DNA from: DAMCAP01 sp032059445
Lineage (GTDB): Bacteria; Bacillota; Clostridia; Oscillospirales; Ruminococcaceae
Assembly (NCBI GenBank): GCA_032059445.1
Contig: DAMCAP010000006.1
Location: forward strand, 1-64,000
Length of the DNA: 64,000 nt
Direction of reading: 5' to 3'
The notes below the pieces were generated by a model. It saw nothing but the letters and a program-made list of their open reading frames with translations. It was not told the DNA's origin and did no database searches. Positions 1 to 6,800 of this stretch are shown here, one piece after another. How positions within the stretch are numbered: position 1 is the first letter of the stretch; the number at the start of each line of letters is the position of its first letter. The position numbers were made by a program, and so were the translations under genes.

Positions 1-2285
1 GACCTTATACTCCCAATACTGCAGGCGGAGAGCGCAGACCTTATACTCCCAATACAGCGGGTGGTGAGCGCAAGCCTTATACGCCAAATACCGCAGGTGG
101 TGAGCGGAAGCCTTATACTCCTAATACCGCAGGCGGAGAGCGCAAGCCTTATAACAATGATCGCCGCCCATATAGCAATGACCGTGTATTTGATAAGGAT
201 AAGGATAGCAATCAGAAGGTATACAATACCGTTAAGTCTATGCCTCGTCCTCCAAGACCTGCCACACCGATTGTACCTAGAGAGCCACTGCCACCCGGCA
301 CAGCCAAGGGCGGTGCAAGGCATGTGGATATGCGCACCTCTAATGTGGATTTAGAGAAATACAACGAGAAATACGAGCAGATTGCTACAAACACTGCCAC
401 CACTGTAAAGGATACTGGCCCTAAGAAGCAGAAGTTTAACCAGAAATCTAATCGCAAGCCTGTGCTTTCTCGTAGAGAGCAGGAAGCTGAGAAGATGCGC
501 CGCTTAGAGCTGGAGCGTCAGCGCCGTCAGAAGCTGGAGATTACCCTGCCTGAAGAGATTTCTGTAGGTGATCTTGCACTCAAGCTCAAGGTGCAGGGCT
601 CAGAAATCGTCAAGCGCTTGATGGGCATAGGCGTGATGGCATCTGTTTCACAGATCATTGATTATGATACAGCAGCATTGGTTGCCATCGAGATTGGCGC
701 TAAGGTAGAAAAAGAAGTGGTTATCACCATTGAAGACCGCCTCTTTAATGCTGAGGAGGATACCGACGAAAACCTCCAGCCACGCTGCCCTGTTGTCGTG
801 GTTATGGGTCACGTTGACCACGGTAAGACCTCTCTGCTCGATGCGATCCGCAGTACCGAAGTTACCGCTGGAGAAGCCGGAGGCATCACCCAGCATATCG
901 GAGCATATCAGGTTGAGATCAATGGTCAGCCCATTACTTTCCTTGATACCCCCGGTCACGCCGCCTTTACTTCGATGCGCGCAAGAGGTGCACAGGTTAC
1001 CGATATTGCGGTGCTGGTAGTCGCAGCCGATGACGGCATCATGCCCCAGACCGTAGAAGCAATCAACCATGCAAAGGCAGCTGATGTTTCGATCATCGTT
1101 GCAATTAATAAGGTTGATAAGCCTACCGCAAATGTAGAAANNNNNNNNNNCAAGCAGGAGCTTACCGAGCATGGTCTTGTAGCCGAGGAGTGGGGCGGAG
1201 ATACAATCTGCGTGCCGATCTCAGCGAAGACAAGATTTGGTATCGATGACCTGCTGGAAAATATCCTCCTAGTGGCCGAAGTCAAGGAGCTCAAGGCAAA
1301 CCCTGACAGACTAGCCAAGGGTACTGTAATCGAGGCTAAGCTGGATAAGGGCAGAGGCCCTGTTGCAACCGTACTGGTACAAAACGGCACACTACGCACA
1401 GGTGATATTGTAATTGCAGGTACCTCTGTAGGTCGTGTTAGAGTTATGCTCGACGATAAGGGCAACCGCATCGAAGAAGCAGGCCCATCTACTCCTGTAG
1501 AAGTTACCGGACTTTCTGAAGTGCCTACCGCAGGCGATGTGCTCAATGCTGTAGAGGATGAGCGCCTTGCTAAGGAGCTGGTAGATCAGCGCCGTCAAGA
1601 AGCTAAGGAAGAGCAGTTTAAGGCTTACCAGAAGGTTACGCTGGATAACCTCTTCTCCCAGATTTCTCAGGGCGATATCAAGGAGCTGCCTGTTATCGTC
1701 AAGGCCGACGTAAACGGCTCTGTCGAGGCAGTCAAGCAATCTCTGGAGAAGCTCTCTAATAGCGAGGTAAGAGTACGAGTGATCCACGGCGGCGTGGGTG
1801 CAGTCAGTGAGTCAGACGTAATGCTGGCTAATGCATCTAATGCAATCATCGTAGGATTTAACGTAAGACCTGATCCATTGGCTCGAGAGAGCGCAGACCG
1901 TGACGATGTAGAAATCAGACTCTATCGTATCATCTATGATGCGATCAATGAGATTGAAGCTGCAATGAAGGGCTTGCTGGCACCTAAGTATCGAGATGTT
2001 GATCTGGGTCGCGCAGAGGTAAGAGCCGTGTATAAGATTACCAATGCAGGCACAGTAGCGGGCTGCTATGTACTCGATGGTAAGATCACCCGTGCTGCCA
2101 ATATCCGTATTGTGCGTGATGGTATCATTGTGGCAGACGACAAGCTAGACAGCCTCAAGCGCTTTAAGGATGACGTCAAGGAAGTTGCCACCGGTTATGA
2201 GTGTGGTATGAGCCTCTTAAAGTTTAAGGACATTAGAGAAGGCGATATCTTTGAGGCATATATCGTTGAGGAATACAGAGACTAA
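1..2285 (+). CDS. infB: Translation initiation factor IF-2, 5'-truncated by window edge
   Basis: IF-2 is the GTPase that delivers initiator tRNA to the 30S subunit and promotes subunit joining. The frame is open from base 3 to the stop at 2283-2285 (760 codons in the window), so the true start lies to the left; the ATG at 240 is internal. A basic N-terminal region with a 12-residue tandem repeat (3-149) is followed by an IF2_N-like segment, then the GTPase core: GHVDHGKT (about 806-829), DTPGH (about 946-960), NKVDKP (about 1108-1125). The conserved C-terminal domains run to EEYRD. Ten Ns (1141-1150) interrupt the G domain just after NKVDKP; family alignment suggests only about 4 bases are missing there, but the downstream frame is kept. 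Identification is secure; N-terminal extent is unknown. Confidence 0.97.
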   Translation, partial: PYTPNTAGGERRPYTPNTAGGERKPYTPNTAGGERKPYTPNTAGGERKPYNNDRRPYSNDRVFDKDKDSNQKVYNTVKSMPRPPRPATPIVPREPLPPGTAKGGARHVDMRTSNVDLEKYNEKYEQIATNTATTVKDTGPKKQKFNQKSNRKPVLSRREQEAEKMRRLELERQRRQKLEITLPEEISVGDLALKLKVQGSEIVKRLMGIGVMASVSQIIDYDTAALVAIEIGAKVEKEVVITIEDRLFNAEEDTDENLQPRCPVVVVMGHVDHGKTSLLDAIRSTEVTAGEAGGITQHIGAYQVEINGQPITFLDTPGHAAFTSMRARGAQVTDIAVLVVAADDGIMPQTVEAINHAKAADVSIIVAINKVDKPTANVEXXXXKQELTEHGLVAEEWGGDTICVPISAKTRFGIDDLLENILLVAEVKELKANPDRLAKGTVIEAKLDKGRGPVATVLVQNGTLRTGDIVIAGTSVGRVRVMLDDKGNRIEEAGPSTPVEVTGLSEVPTAGDVLNAVEDERLAKELVDQRRQEAKEEQFKAYQKVTLDNLFSQISQGDIKELPVIVKADVNGSVEAVKQSLEKLSNSEVRVRVIHGGVGAVSESDVMLANASNAIIVGFNVRPDPLARESADRDDVEIRLYRIIYDAINEIEAAMKGLLAPKYRDVDLGRAEVRAVYKITNAGTVAGCYVLDGKITRAANIRIVRDGIIVADDKLDSLKRFKDDVKEVATGYECGMSLLKFKDIREGDIFEAYIVEEYRD
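3..149 (+). repeat. 36-bp tandem repeat inside infB
   Basis: Four consecutive 36-bp units (3-38, 39-74, 75-110, 111-146) plus the first two codons of a fifth encode PYTPNTAGGERK, with only R/K variation at the last residue of unit one. The DNA copies differ mostly at third codon positions, so the protein repeat is more conserved than the DNA. The array may extend beyond the left edge. It lies in the variable, basic N-terminal region of IF-2. Confidence 0.95.
1141..1150. other. Assembly gap (10 N) in infB
   Basis: Ten Ns follow the codons for ANVE. IF-2 proteins usually read A-N-x-x-R-V-K-Q-E-L here. The bases on either side (a before, c after) fit an Arg-Val pair with only four bases missing, so ten is probably a placeholder length. 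Confidence 0.8.
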
Positions 2286-2669
2286 GCATTGATCTGTACA
2301 GAGCATCTTGCGTGCTGACTTTATCCTGTAGATACTACAAGCATAGGGAACAGCACCCAATTAATCTAATATAATGCCCGACTTCTGCCGGGCAATTAGA
2401 CCATAAGCTACACTTATGCTCTAATAAATAGCACCAGTGTAGCCAAGGTAAAGCCATTGGTCAACATTGGTGCTGTTTTTCGGTTTACAGATAGGACAAC
2501 GAGGTTTTGGATCAAGCAAGTGGGGAATATAACTGTTGCGGATATCGGGGCTTTGACGTGAAATCCTATTTGTATCACACTCACACCTGTATTTGTTGAT
2601 CGAAGCAGCCGCTTAGGCTCGACACTTTGATTTTCACTGATAATACAGGCTCTAAGAAAGAGGTATAAT
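2286..2669. other. infB-rbfA intergenic region
   Basis: This 384-base spacer holds a GC hairpin without a T-run (GCCCG/CGGGC, about 2378-2393), a terminator-like hairpin at 2430-2480 (listed separately) and about 190 bases before rbfA in which I see no convincing sigma-A promoter and no open frame with a ribosome binding site. Confidence 0.6.
2430..2480 (+). terminator. Rho-independent terminator after infB
   Basis: AGCACCAGTGT (2430-2440) pairs with ACATTGGTGCT (2464-2474) with one G-U pair. The loop contains a second CCAA/TTGG stem. GTTTTTC follows. Confidence 0.75.
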
Positions 2670-3027
2670 ATGTCATCACATCGACTTTCCCGCACCGGCG
2701 AGGATATTAAAAGAGAGCTTNNNNNNNNNNGAGCTTTCTGCAATCCTACGAGAGCTCAAAGACCCCCGTATTACCGGTATGATCAGTATTGTTGCCACCG
2801 ACCTGTCAGGCGATGGCTCTCACTGTAAGGTGTATATCAGCTCAATGGATGGTTTAGAATCAGCAAAATCAGCTGTGGTAGGGCTTAACAATGCGGCAGG
2901 CTTCATCCGCCGTGAAATCGGCAGTAGGATCATGATGCGCCACACCCCATCTTTTAAGTTTTATGCTGATGATTCTATTGCACATTCTGCTGAAATCATT
3001 AAGATGTTAAACGATCTGGAAGGCTAG
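2670..3027 (+). CDS. rbfA: 30S ribosome-binding factor A (interrupted by assembly gap)
   Basis: RbfA is a small KH-fold protein needed for 16S rRNA 5'-end maturation and cold adaptation of 30S subunits. I place the start at ATG 2670 (MSSHRLSRTGEDIKREL), preceded by GAAAGAGG. After the N gap the protein continues ELSAILRELKDPRITGM, the family's KDPRI signature, to the stop at 3025-3027. The two halves are in different frames as written. The left flank ends GAGCTT and the right flank begins GAGCTT; collapsing gap plus overlap (16 bases) restores one frame and gives the expected IKRELSAILRELKDPRI, 113 residues. An open frame starting at 2779 is only the C-terminal part. The infB-rbfA-nrnA-truB-ribF-rpsO-pnp order is classic. 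Confidence 0.9.
2721..2730. other. Assembly gap (10 N) in rbfA with overlapping flanks
   Basis: GAGCTT is present immediately left and right of the Ns. Removing the gap and one copy restores the rbfA frame, so no sequence is likely to be missing here. Confidence 0.85.
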
Positions 3028-3085
3028 GCATGCCGACAGTTCAACCGTAAACGCTGATCCGTAACGGATTACTTTGGGAGGAAAC

Positions 3086-4036
3086 ATGCTAATAGATATT
3101 AATAAAACCGCCATGCTGCTAAAGTATGCGGACGACATAGCGATACTTTGCCACCGAAGCCCCGATGGAGATACCGTAGGCTCGGCGATGGCGCTTTATT
3201 ATGCTCTCAAGAAGCTGGGTAAGCGCGTTGCGGTCAAATGCGCAGATCCTCTTCCGGCTAGATTTAGTTATCTGTATCCCGAAGCATTTGATGAAGTGAG
3301 CGGACGATACGTAGTTGCAGTAGATACAGCTTCACCTTTGCTACTGGCGCAGCTGCAAGAAGTGTATCCTGTGATTAATATGTGTATTGATCATCATCCC
3401 ACCAATCCCGACTATGCAGAGTATACCCTCTTAAAGCCAGATGCTGCCGCTGCAGGAGAAGTGATGGCTGAGGTCATCGAAGCTATGGATTTGGAGCCTG
3501 ATCTCAACATCGTCAATAGCCTTTACACTGCCATTGTATCAGATACAGGGTGCTTTCGTTATTCTGGTACTTCTGCAAAAACCTTTGAAATTGCTGCTTG
3601 GCTGCTACAAAACGGTGCAGAAAGCACAAAGATCAACCAGTTAATCTTTGAAACGAAGCCTAAGGCACTGGTCAAGCTGGAGGCGTCTGCCGCAAACAGT
3701 CTGCGCTTTTATTATAATGATATCGTGGCAGTGATGCCGCTCTCTTATGAGATGATCAGCACTAGCGGAGTATCTGATGAAGATCTCGACGGTATTGCGT
3801 CACTGCCACGCAACATCGAGGGAGTGGGTATCGGCATCACCATCAAGCAACAGGCTCCCAATGAATGCAGGGTGTCAATCCGCTCCACGGAGCCTTATGA
3901 TGCAAGCCTGATCGCAGAGGCTTTTGGCGGCGGAGGGCACAAAAGAGCTGCCGGTTGTCGCTTTAAGAATCTTCCGCTGGAGCAGGTGATCGAGCTGCTG
4001 GTCAAGGAAGCCTCACGGGAGTTACAATCCCTGTAA
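3086..4036 (+). CDS. nrnA: DHH/DHHA1 phosphoesterase, NrnA-like nanoRNase/pAp phosphatase
   Basis: Family members degrade 2-5 nt RNAs and/or dephosphorylate 3'-phosphoadenosine 5'-phosphate with Mn2+. The 316-residue protein starts at ATG 3086; the TTG at 3074 lies within or upstream of the GGGAGG ribosome binding site at 3076-3081. Visible motifs in order are HRSPDGDT near residue 24 (first metal motif), VAVDTAS, CIDHHPTN (the DHH motif, near residue 95), SDTGCFRYSG, and the DHHA1 substrate motif GGGGHKRAAG near residue 285. Length and motif order match NrnA. It sits 58 bases downstream of rbfA and 73 bases upstream of truB, consistent with one RNA-metabolism transcript. Confidence 0.93.
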   Translation: MLIDINKTAMLLKYADDIAILCHRSPDGDTVGSAMALYYALKKLGKRVAVKCADPLPARFSYLYPEAFDEVSGRYVVAVDTASPLLLAQLQEVYPVINMCIDHHPTNPDYAEYTLLKPDAAAAGEVMAEVIEAMDLEPDLNIVNSLYTAIVSDTGCFRYSGTSAKTFEIAAWLLQNGAESTKINQLIFETKPKALVKLEASAANSLRFYYNDIVAVMPLSYEMISTSGVSDEDLDGIASLPRNIEGVGIGITIKQQAPNECRVSIRSTEPYDASLIAEAFGGGGHKRAAGCRFKNLPLEQVIELLVKEASRELQSL

Positions 4037-4109
4037 GGAGCCAAAAAACGGAATTGATCAAGGGCTTTAAGAAAACAACTACAATACAAATATCGATATG
4101 GAGGGCAGC

Positions 4110-4985
4110 ATGGAGGGAATTTTGTTGATCGATAAGCCAGAGGATTGGACTTCGTTTGACGTTATCGCAAAGCTGAGAGGTGCAATCCGACAAAAGCGCA
4201 TCGGTCACGCCGGCACACTAGACCCGATGGCAACGGGGGTGCTGCCCGTATTGATTGGCAAGGCTACGGTATTAAGTGATCGCCTGCCCAATCAACAAAA
4301 GCGCTATACCGCCAAGCTGCAACTGGGAATCACCACCGATACGCAAGATATTACCGGTAACACACTTTCTACGCAGGATTACTCTCGGGTTACAGCAGAG
4401 GATATACAGAGAGCCCTACCTGATTATATGGGGGAAATCTTGCAGGTGCCCCCTATGTATTCGGCGATCTCTATCGGTGGGCAGCGACTTTATGCTTTGG
4501 CAAGACAGGGCATAGAGGTAGAGCGCCCCGCCAGACCAATTACGATATATCATGTGGAGCTGCTTGGCTTTGATGCTGCTACAGGGATTGCCACTCTAGA
4601 TGTGCTATGTTCAAAAGGTACTTATATCCGCACTCTTGCCCACGACATCGGTAATACGCTAGGCTGTGGTGCAGCACTGTGTTATCTGCGTAGGACTATG
4701 TCCTCAGGTTTTGAGATTGATCGCTGTATCCCTTTACAGGATGCTCTTACACTGGCGGCAGAGGGTAGGTTGGCAGAGCATCTTTTGCCCAGCAGCAGTG
4801 CTTTTGCCGAGCTCAGTCGCCTAGAGATCGGTGAGTGGCAGCGTGATATGCTTCGAAATGGTGTGCGCCTAAGCTTAGAGAAGCTTGGTAATCCTGACGA
4901 TGGAGCTTATCAGGTGTGGTGCGGAGAAGATTTTTTGGGGCTTGGCACTGCAGGGGAAGGGCAGTTAAAGCTAAAGCAGCTATAA
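4110..4985 (+). CDS. truB: tRNA pseudouridine(55) synthase
   Basis: TruB isomerises U55 in the T-loop of tRNA. The catalytic block GHAGTLDPMATGVLP (Asp is the nucleophile) lies near residue 37. The N-terminus MEGILLIDKPEDWTSFDV matches the family's opening IDKPxGxTSFD. I choose ATG 4110 over ATG 4098 because GGAGGG (4100-4105) then has proper spacing. The protein is 291 residues, a usual length for the bacterial enzyme with its C-terminal PUA-like part. It lies between nrnA and ribF in the standard Firmicute order. Confidence 0.96.
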   Translation: MEGILLIDKPEDWTSFDVIAKLRGAIRQKRIGHAGTLDPMATGVLPVLIGKATVLSDRLPNQQKRYTAKLQLGITTDTQDITGNTLSTQDYSRVTAEDIQRALPDYMGEILQVPPMYSAISIGGQRLYALARQGIEVERPARPITIYHVELLGFDAATGIATLDVLCSKGTYIRTLAHDIGNTLGCGAALCYLRRTMSSGFEIDRCIPLQDALTLAAEGRLAEHLLPSSSAFAELSRLEIGEWQRDMLRNGVRLSLEKLGNPDDGAYQVWCGEDFLGLGTAGEGQLKLKQL

Positions 4986-5047
4986 GCTGTATGGCTTATC
5001 ATGACAAGGCGTGAAATGCTAGTCAAGATTTCTGATACGAGGTAAGC

Positions 5048-5968
5048 ATGAAGATAACAAAGAGTTTTGAGATAGATGAGCCGGGGTACACCGCGGTTGC
5101 GCTGGGCTTTTTTGATGGGGTGCATCTTGGGCACAGGGCAGTGATACAAGAGGTAGTCAGCTGCCGTAAAGATGGTCTTACTCCGGTGGTCTTTACCTTT
5201 ACCACTTCAAGCTGTGCACCCAAAAGAAAGCAGGGGGCTGGTCTCTTGCAGACCACCTTGCAAAGGGAGCAGAGCCTAAGAGAGCTAGGGGTAGAGCATT
5301 TGGTGATGCCGCCTTTTGAGCTATTTATGGCAATGACCCCTGAAGAATTTGCAGTAGATATTTTACATACCAAGCTAAAAGCCCGTGTTGTGTGCTGTGG
5401 GGAGGATTTCCGCTTTGGCAAAGGCGCAACGGCTACTTCTGCGTATCTGCGGGAGGTGCTAGAGCCTCTGGGTACAGAGGTGCATATCATTCCACCTGTG
5501 ATTTTGCAGGGGGATGTTATCAGCTCTACTCGCATCAGAGAGTCCATCGGCAAAGGGGAGATCGAGCTTGCTAATCGACTCCTTGGCAGTGAGTTTAGCA
5601 TTACAGGTAGGGTCCTCCATGGCAAAAAGCTAGGGCGTACCATTGGCTTTCCTACTGCCAATCAGGCTTTCCCCGCAGAGCTACAGCTGCCCAAGCTGGG
5701 AGTGTATGAAACCACCGTGCATATTAGAGGGAAGAGCTACAAGGCAGTCACCAATGTGGGGCTGAGGCCTACCGTAGAAGGCGACGCAATCCCCAATGCC
5801 GAAAGCTACATTATAGGATTCTCCGGTGATCTTTATGATCAAGAAATCAAGGTGTGCTTCCAGAGCTTCTTGCGCCCTGAGAAGAAATTTGCCTCCGTGG
5901 AGGAGCTCAAAAGGCAGATTGATCACGATGCTGCCTTAGTAGCAAAGCGCTGCCATAAGGAATTATAA
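5048..5968 (+). CDS. ribF: Bifunctional riboflavin kinase / FAD synthetase
   Basis: RibF phosphorylates riboflavin to FMN and adenylylates FMN to FAD. The N-terminal nucleotidyltransferase domain shows GFFDGVHLGH near residue 20 and CGEDFRFGKGA near residue 118, then ISSTRIRESI. The C-terminal kinase domain starts with GKKLGRTIGFPTAN near residue 200. At 306 residues it is full length. The start ATG 5048 follows GAGGT. It is 62 bases downstream of truB. Confidence 0.96.
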   Translation: MKITKSFEIDEPGYTAVALGFFDGVHLGHRAVIQEVVSCRKDGLTPVVFTFTTSSCAPKRKQGAGLLQTTLQREQSLRELGVEHLVMPPFELFMAMTPEEFAVDILHTKLKARVVCCGEDFRFGKGATATSAYLREVLEPLGTEVHIIPPVILQGDVISSTRIRESIGKGEIELANRLLGSEFSITGRVLHGKKLGRTIGFPTANQAFPAELQLPKLGVYETTVHIRGKSYKAVTNVGLRPTVEGDAIPNAESYIIGFSGDLYDQEIKVCFQSFLRPEKKFASVEELKRQIDHDAALVAKRCHKEL

Positions 5969-6091
5969 TGGGTCGCTCACTCACGATAAAGCTTGCTACG
6001 CCTCGGTAAAAGTGCCTATATTGATGCACTGGGAGCCACGAATGGATGATCTCTAGGCTTTATTAATTTTGTATGAACAGGTATAATTGTA

Positions 6092-6120
6092 TTTACACCT
6101 TAGAATAATTATGATATAAT
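6092..6120 (+). promoter_or_regulatory. Sigma-A promoter for rpsO
   Basis: TTTACA (6092-6097), 17-base spacer, TATAAT (6115-6120). It lies in the ribF-rpsO spacer and leaves a leader of about 100 bases before rpsO. Confidence 0.85.
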
Positions 6121-6126
6121 GCTATG

Positions 6127-6230
6127 CGTATGACTTGACCACGGTTTTAGGCGGCTGCCCTTTTACGGGGAACTTTTCTGACCTTCTGCTGTGGCTGGCC
6201 AAATAACTAAAGAGAAAAGAGGGCATAAAC
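6127..6230 (+). promoter_or_regulatory. rpsO mRNA leader, candidate S15 autoregulatory region
   Basis: The leader of roughly 100 bases contains complementary CCAC/GTGG segments (about 6138 and 6191) that could close a multi-branched structure, and GAGGG before the start codon. S15 represses its own mRNA through leader structures in several bacterial phyla. I infer the function only from position; I did not match a specific S15 leader class. Confidence 0.35.
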
Positions 6231-6497
6231 ATGCTGCTAAAAGACCAGAAAAACGAAGTAATTGCAAATAACCAGCTTCACGGAACCGATACTGGTTCTC
6301 CTGAGGTACAGATTGCAATCCTGACCCGTAGAATCAACGACCTGACCGAGCATCTAAAGATCAACAAGAATGACCACCACTCCCGTCGTGGCCTGCTCAA
6401 GATGGTAGGACGCAGAAAGAACCTGCTGGCTTATCTGATTAAGACCGATATCGAGCGTTACAGAGTAATCATTGCTAAGCTAGGTATCCGTAAGTAA
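6231..6497 (+). CDS. rpsO: 30S ribosomal protein S15
   Basis: S15 is a primary binder of the 16S rRNA central domain three-way junction. The 88-residue protein contains the family signature from GTDTGSPEVQIAILT through HSRRGLLKMVGRRKNLLAYL. It is preceded by its own promoter and followed by a hairpin terminator and then pnp, the usual rpsO-pnp pairing. Confidence 0.98.
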   Translation: MLLKDQKNEVIANNQLHGTDTGSPEVQIAILTRRINDLTEHLKINKNDHHSRRGLLKMVGRRKNLLAYLIKTDIERYRVIIAKLGIRK

Positions 6498-6527
6498 TTA
6501 AGACCTGTATTCATAGATCGAATCACC

Positions 6528-6568
6528 TTGGCGGCTATTTNNNNNNNNNNCGCCAATTAAGATTTTTC
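6528..6568 (+). terminator. rpsO terminator interrupted by N gap
   Basis: TTGGCG (6528-6533) and CGCCAA (6551-6556) flank the ten Ns (6541-6550). TTAAGATTTTT follows. The loop sequence is lost in the gap. Confidence 0.65.
6541..6550. other. Assembly gap (10 N) in rpsO-pnp spacer
   Basis: The gap falls in the loop of an apparent terminator hairpin; its true size cannot be judged. Confidence 0.9.
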
Positions 6569-6601
6569 CCTATGAGCACAGCTTCTCAATCCCGGTATTT
6601 T

Positions 6602-6632
6602 GAGGCAGGTGTATGTTCACCTGCCTCTTTAT
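6602..6632 (+). terminator. Second hairpin terminator between rpsO and pnp
   Basis: GAGGCAGGTG (6602-6611) pairs perfectly with CACCTGCCTC (6618-6627) over a six-base loop, followed by TTTATAT. Confidence 0.8.
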
Positions 6633-6665
6633 ATAAGTATCCCTGTAAGAATTCGGGCTTTGGTC

Positions 6666-6725
6666 GGTTTAGCGGTAAATCGATGGCTATTGTTCTGCTG
6701 ATAGCCATGGATTTATTGTTAAACC
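6666..6725 (+). promoter_or_regulatory. 25-bp hairpin in the pnp leader
   Basis: The arms 6666-6690 and 6701-6725 are complementary over 25 positions, with three G-U pairs and one mismatch, across a 10-base loop. The structure ends 75 bases before the pnp start and has no T-run, so it is not a terminator. A long double-stranded leader resembles the RNase III-cut pnp leader of E. coli, in which PNPase represses its own synthesis. The equivalent function here is inference. Confidence 0.7.
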
Positions 6726-6800
6726 TCCACAGCTCCCTACACCGCTAATGCGGACGATTTTAAGCCATGTGTATATCACAAAGGCAGATGGAGGTTTATA

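Noticed and set aside
3..149. Regular 36-bp repeats resembling a CRISPR-type array
   Set aside because: The units are contiguous without spacers and are in frame with infB; they encode a protein repeat.
648..1172. Long minus-strand open frame across infB
   Set aside because: It is antisense to the conserved IF-2 GTPase domain and has no ribosome binding site; a shadow frame that crosses an N gap.
2670..3027. rbfA, rplE and the ABC ATPase as frameshifted pseudogenes
   Set aside because: Each apparent frameshift coincides with an N-run; family alignments show continuous proteins, so these are assembly gaps.
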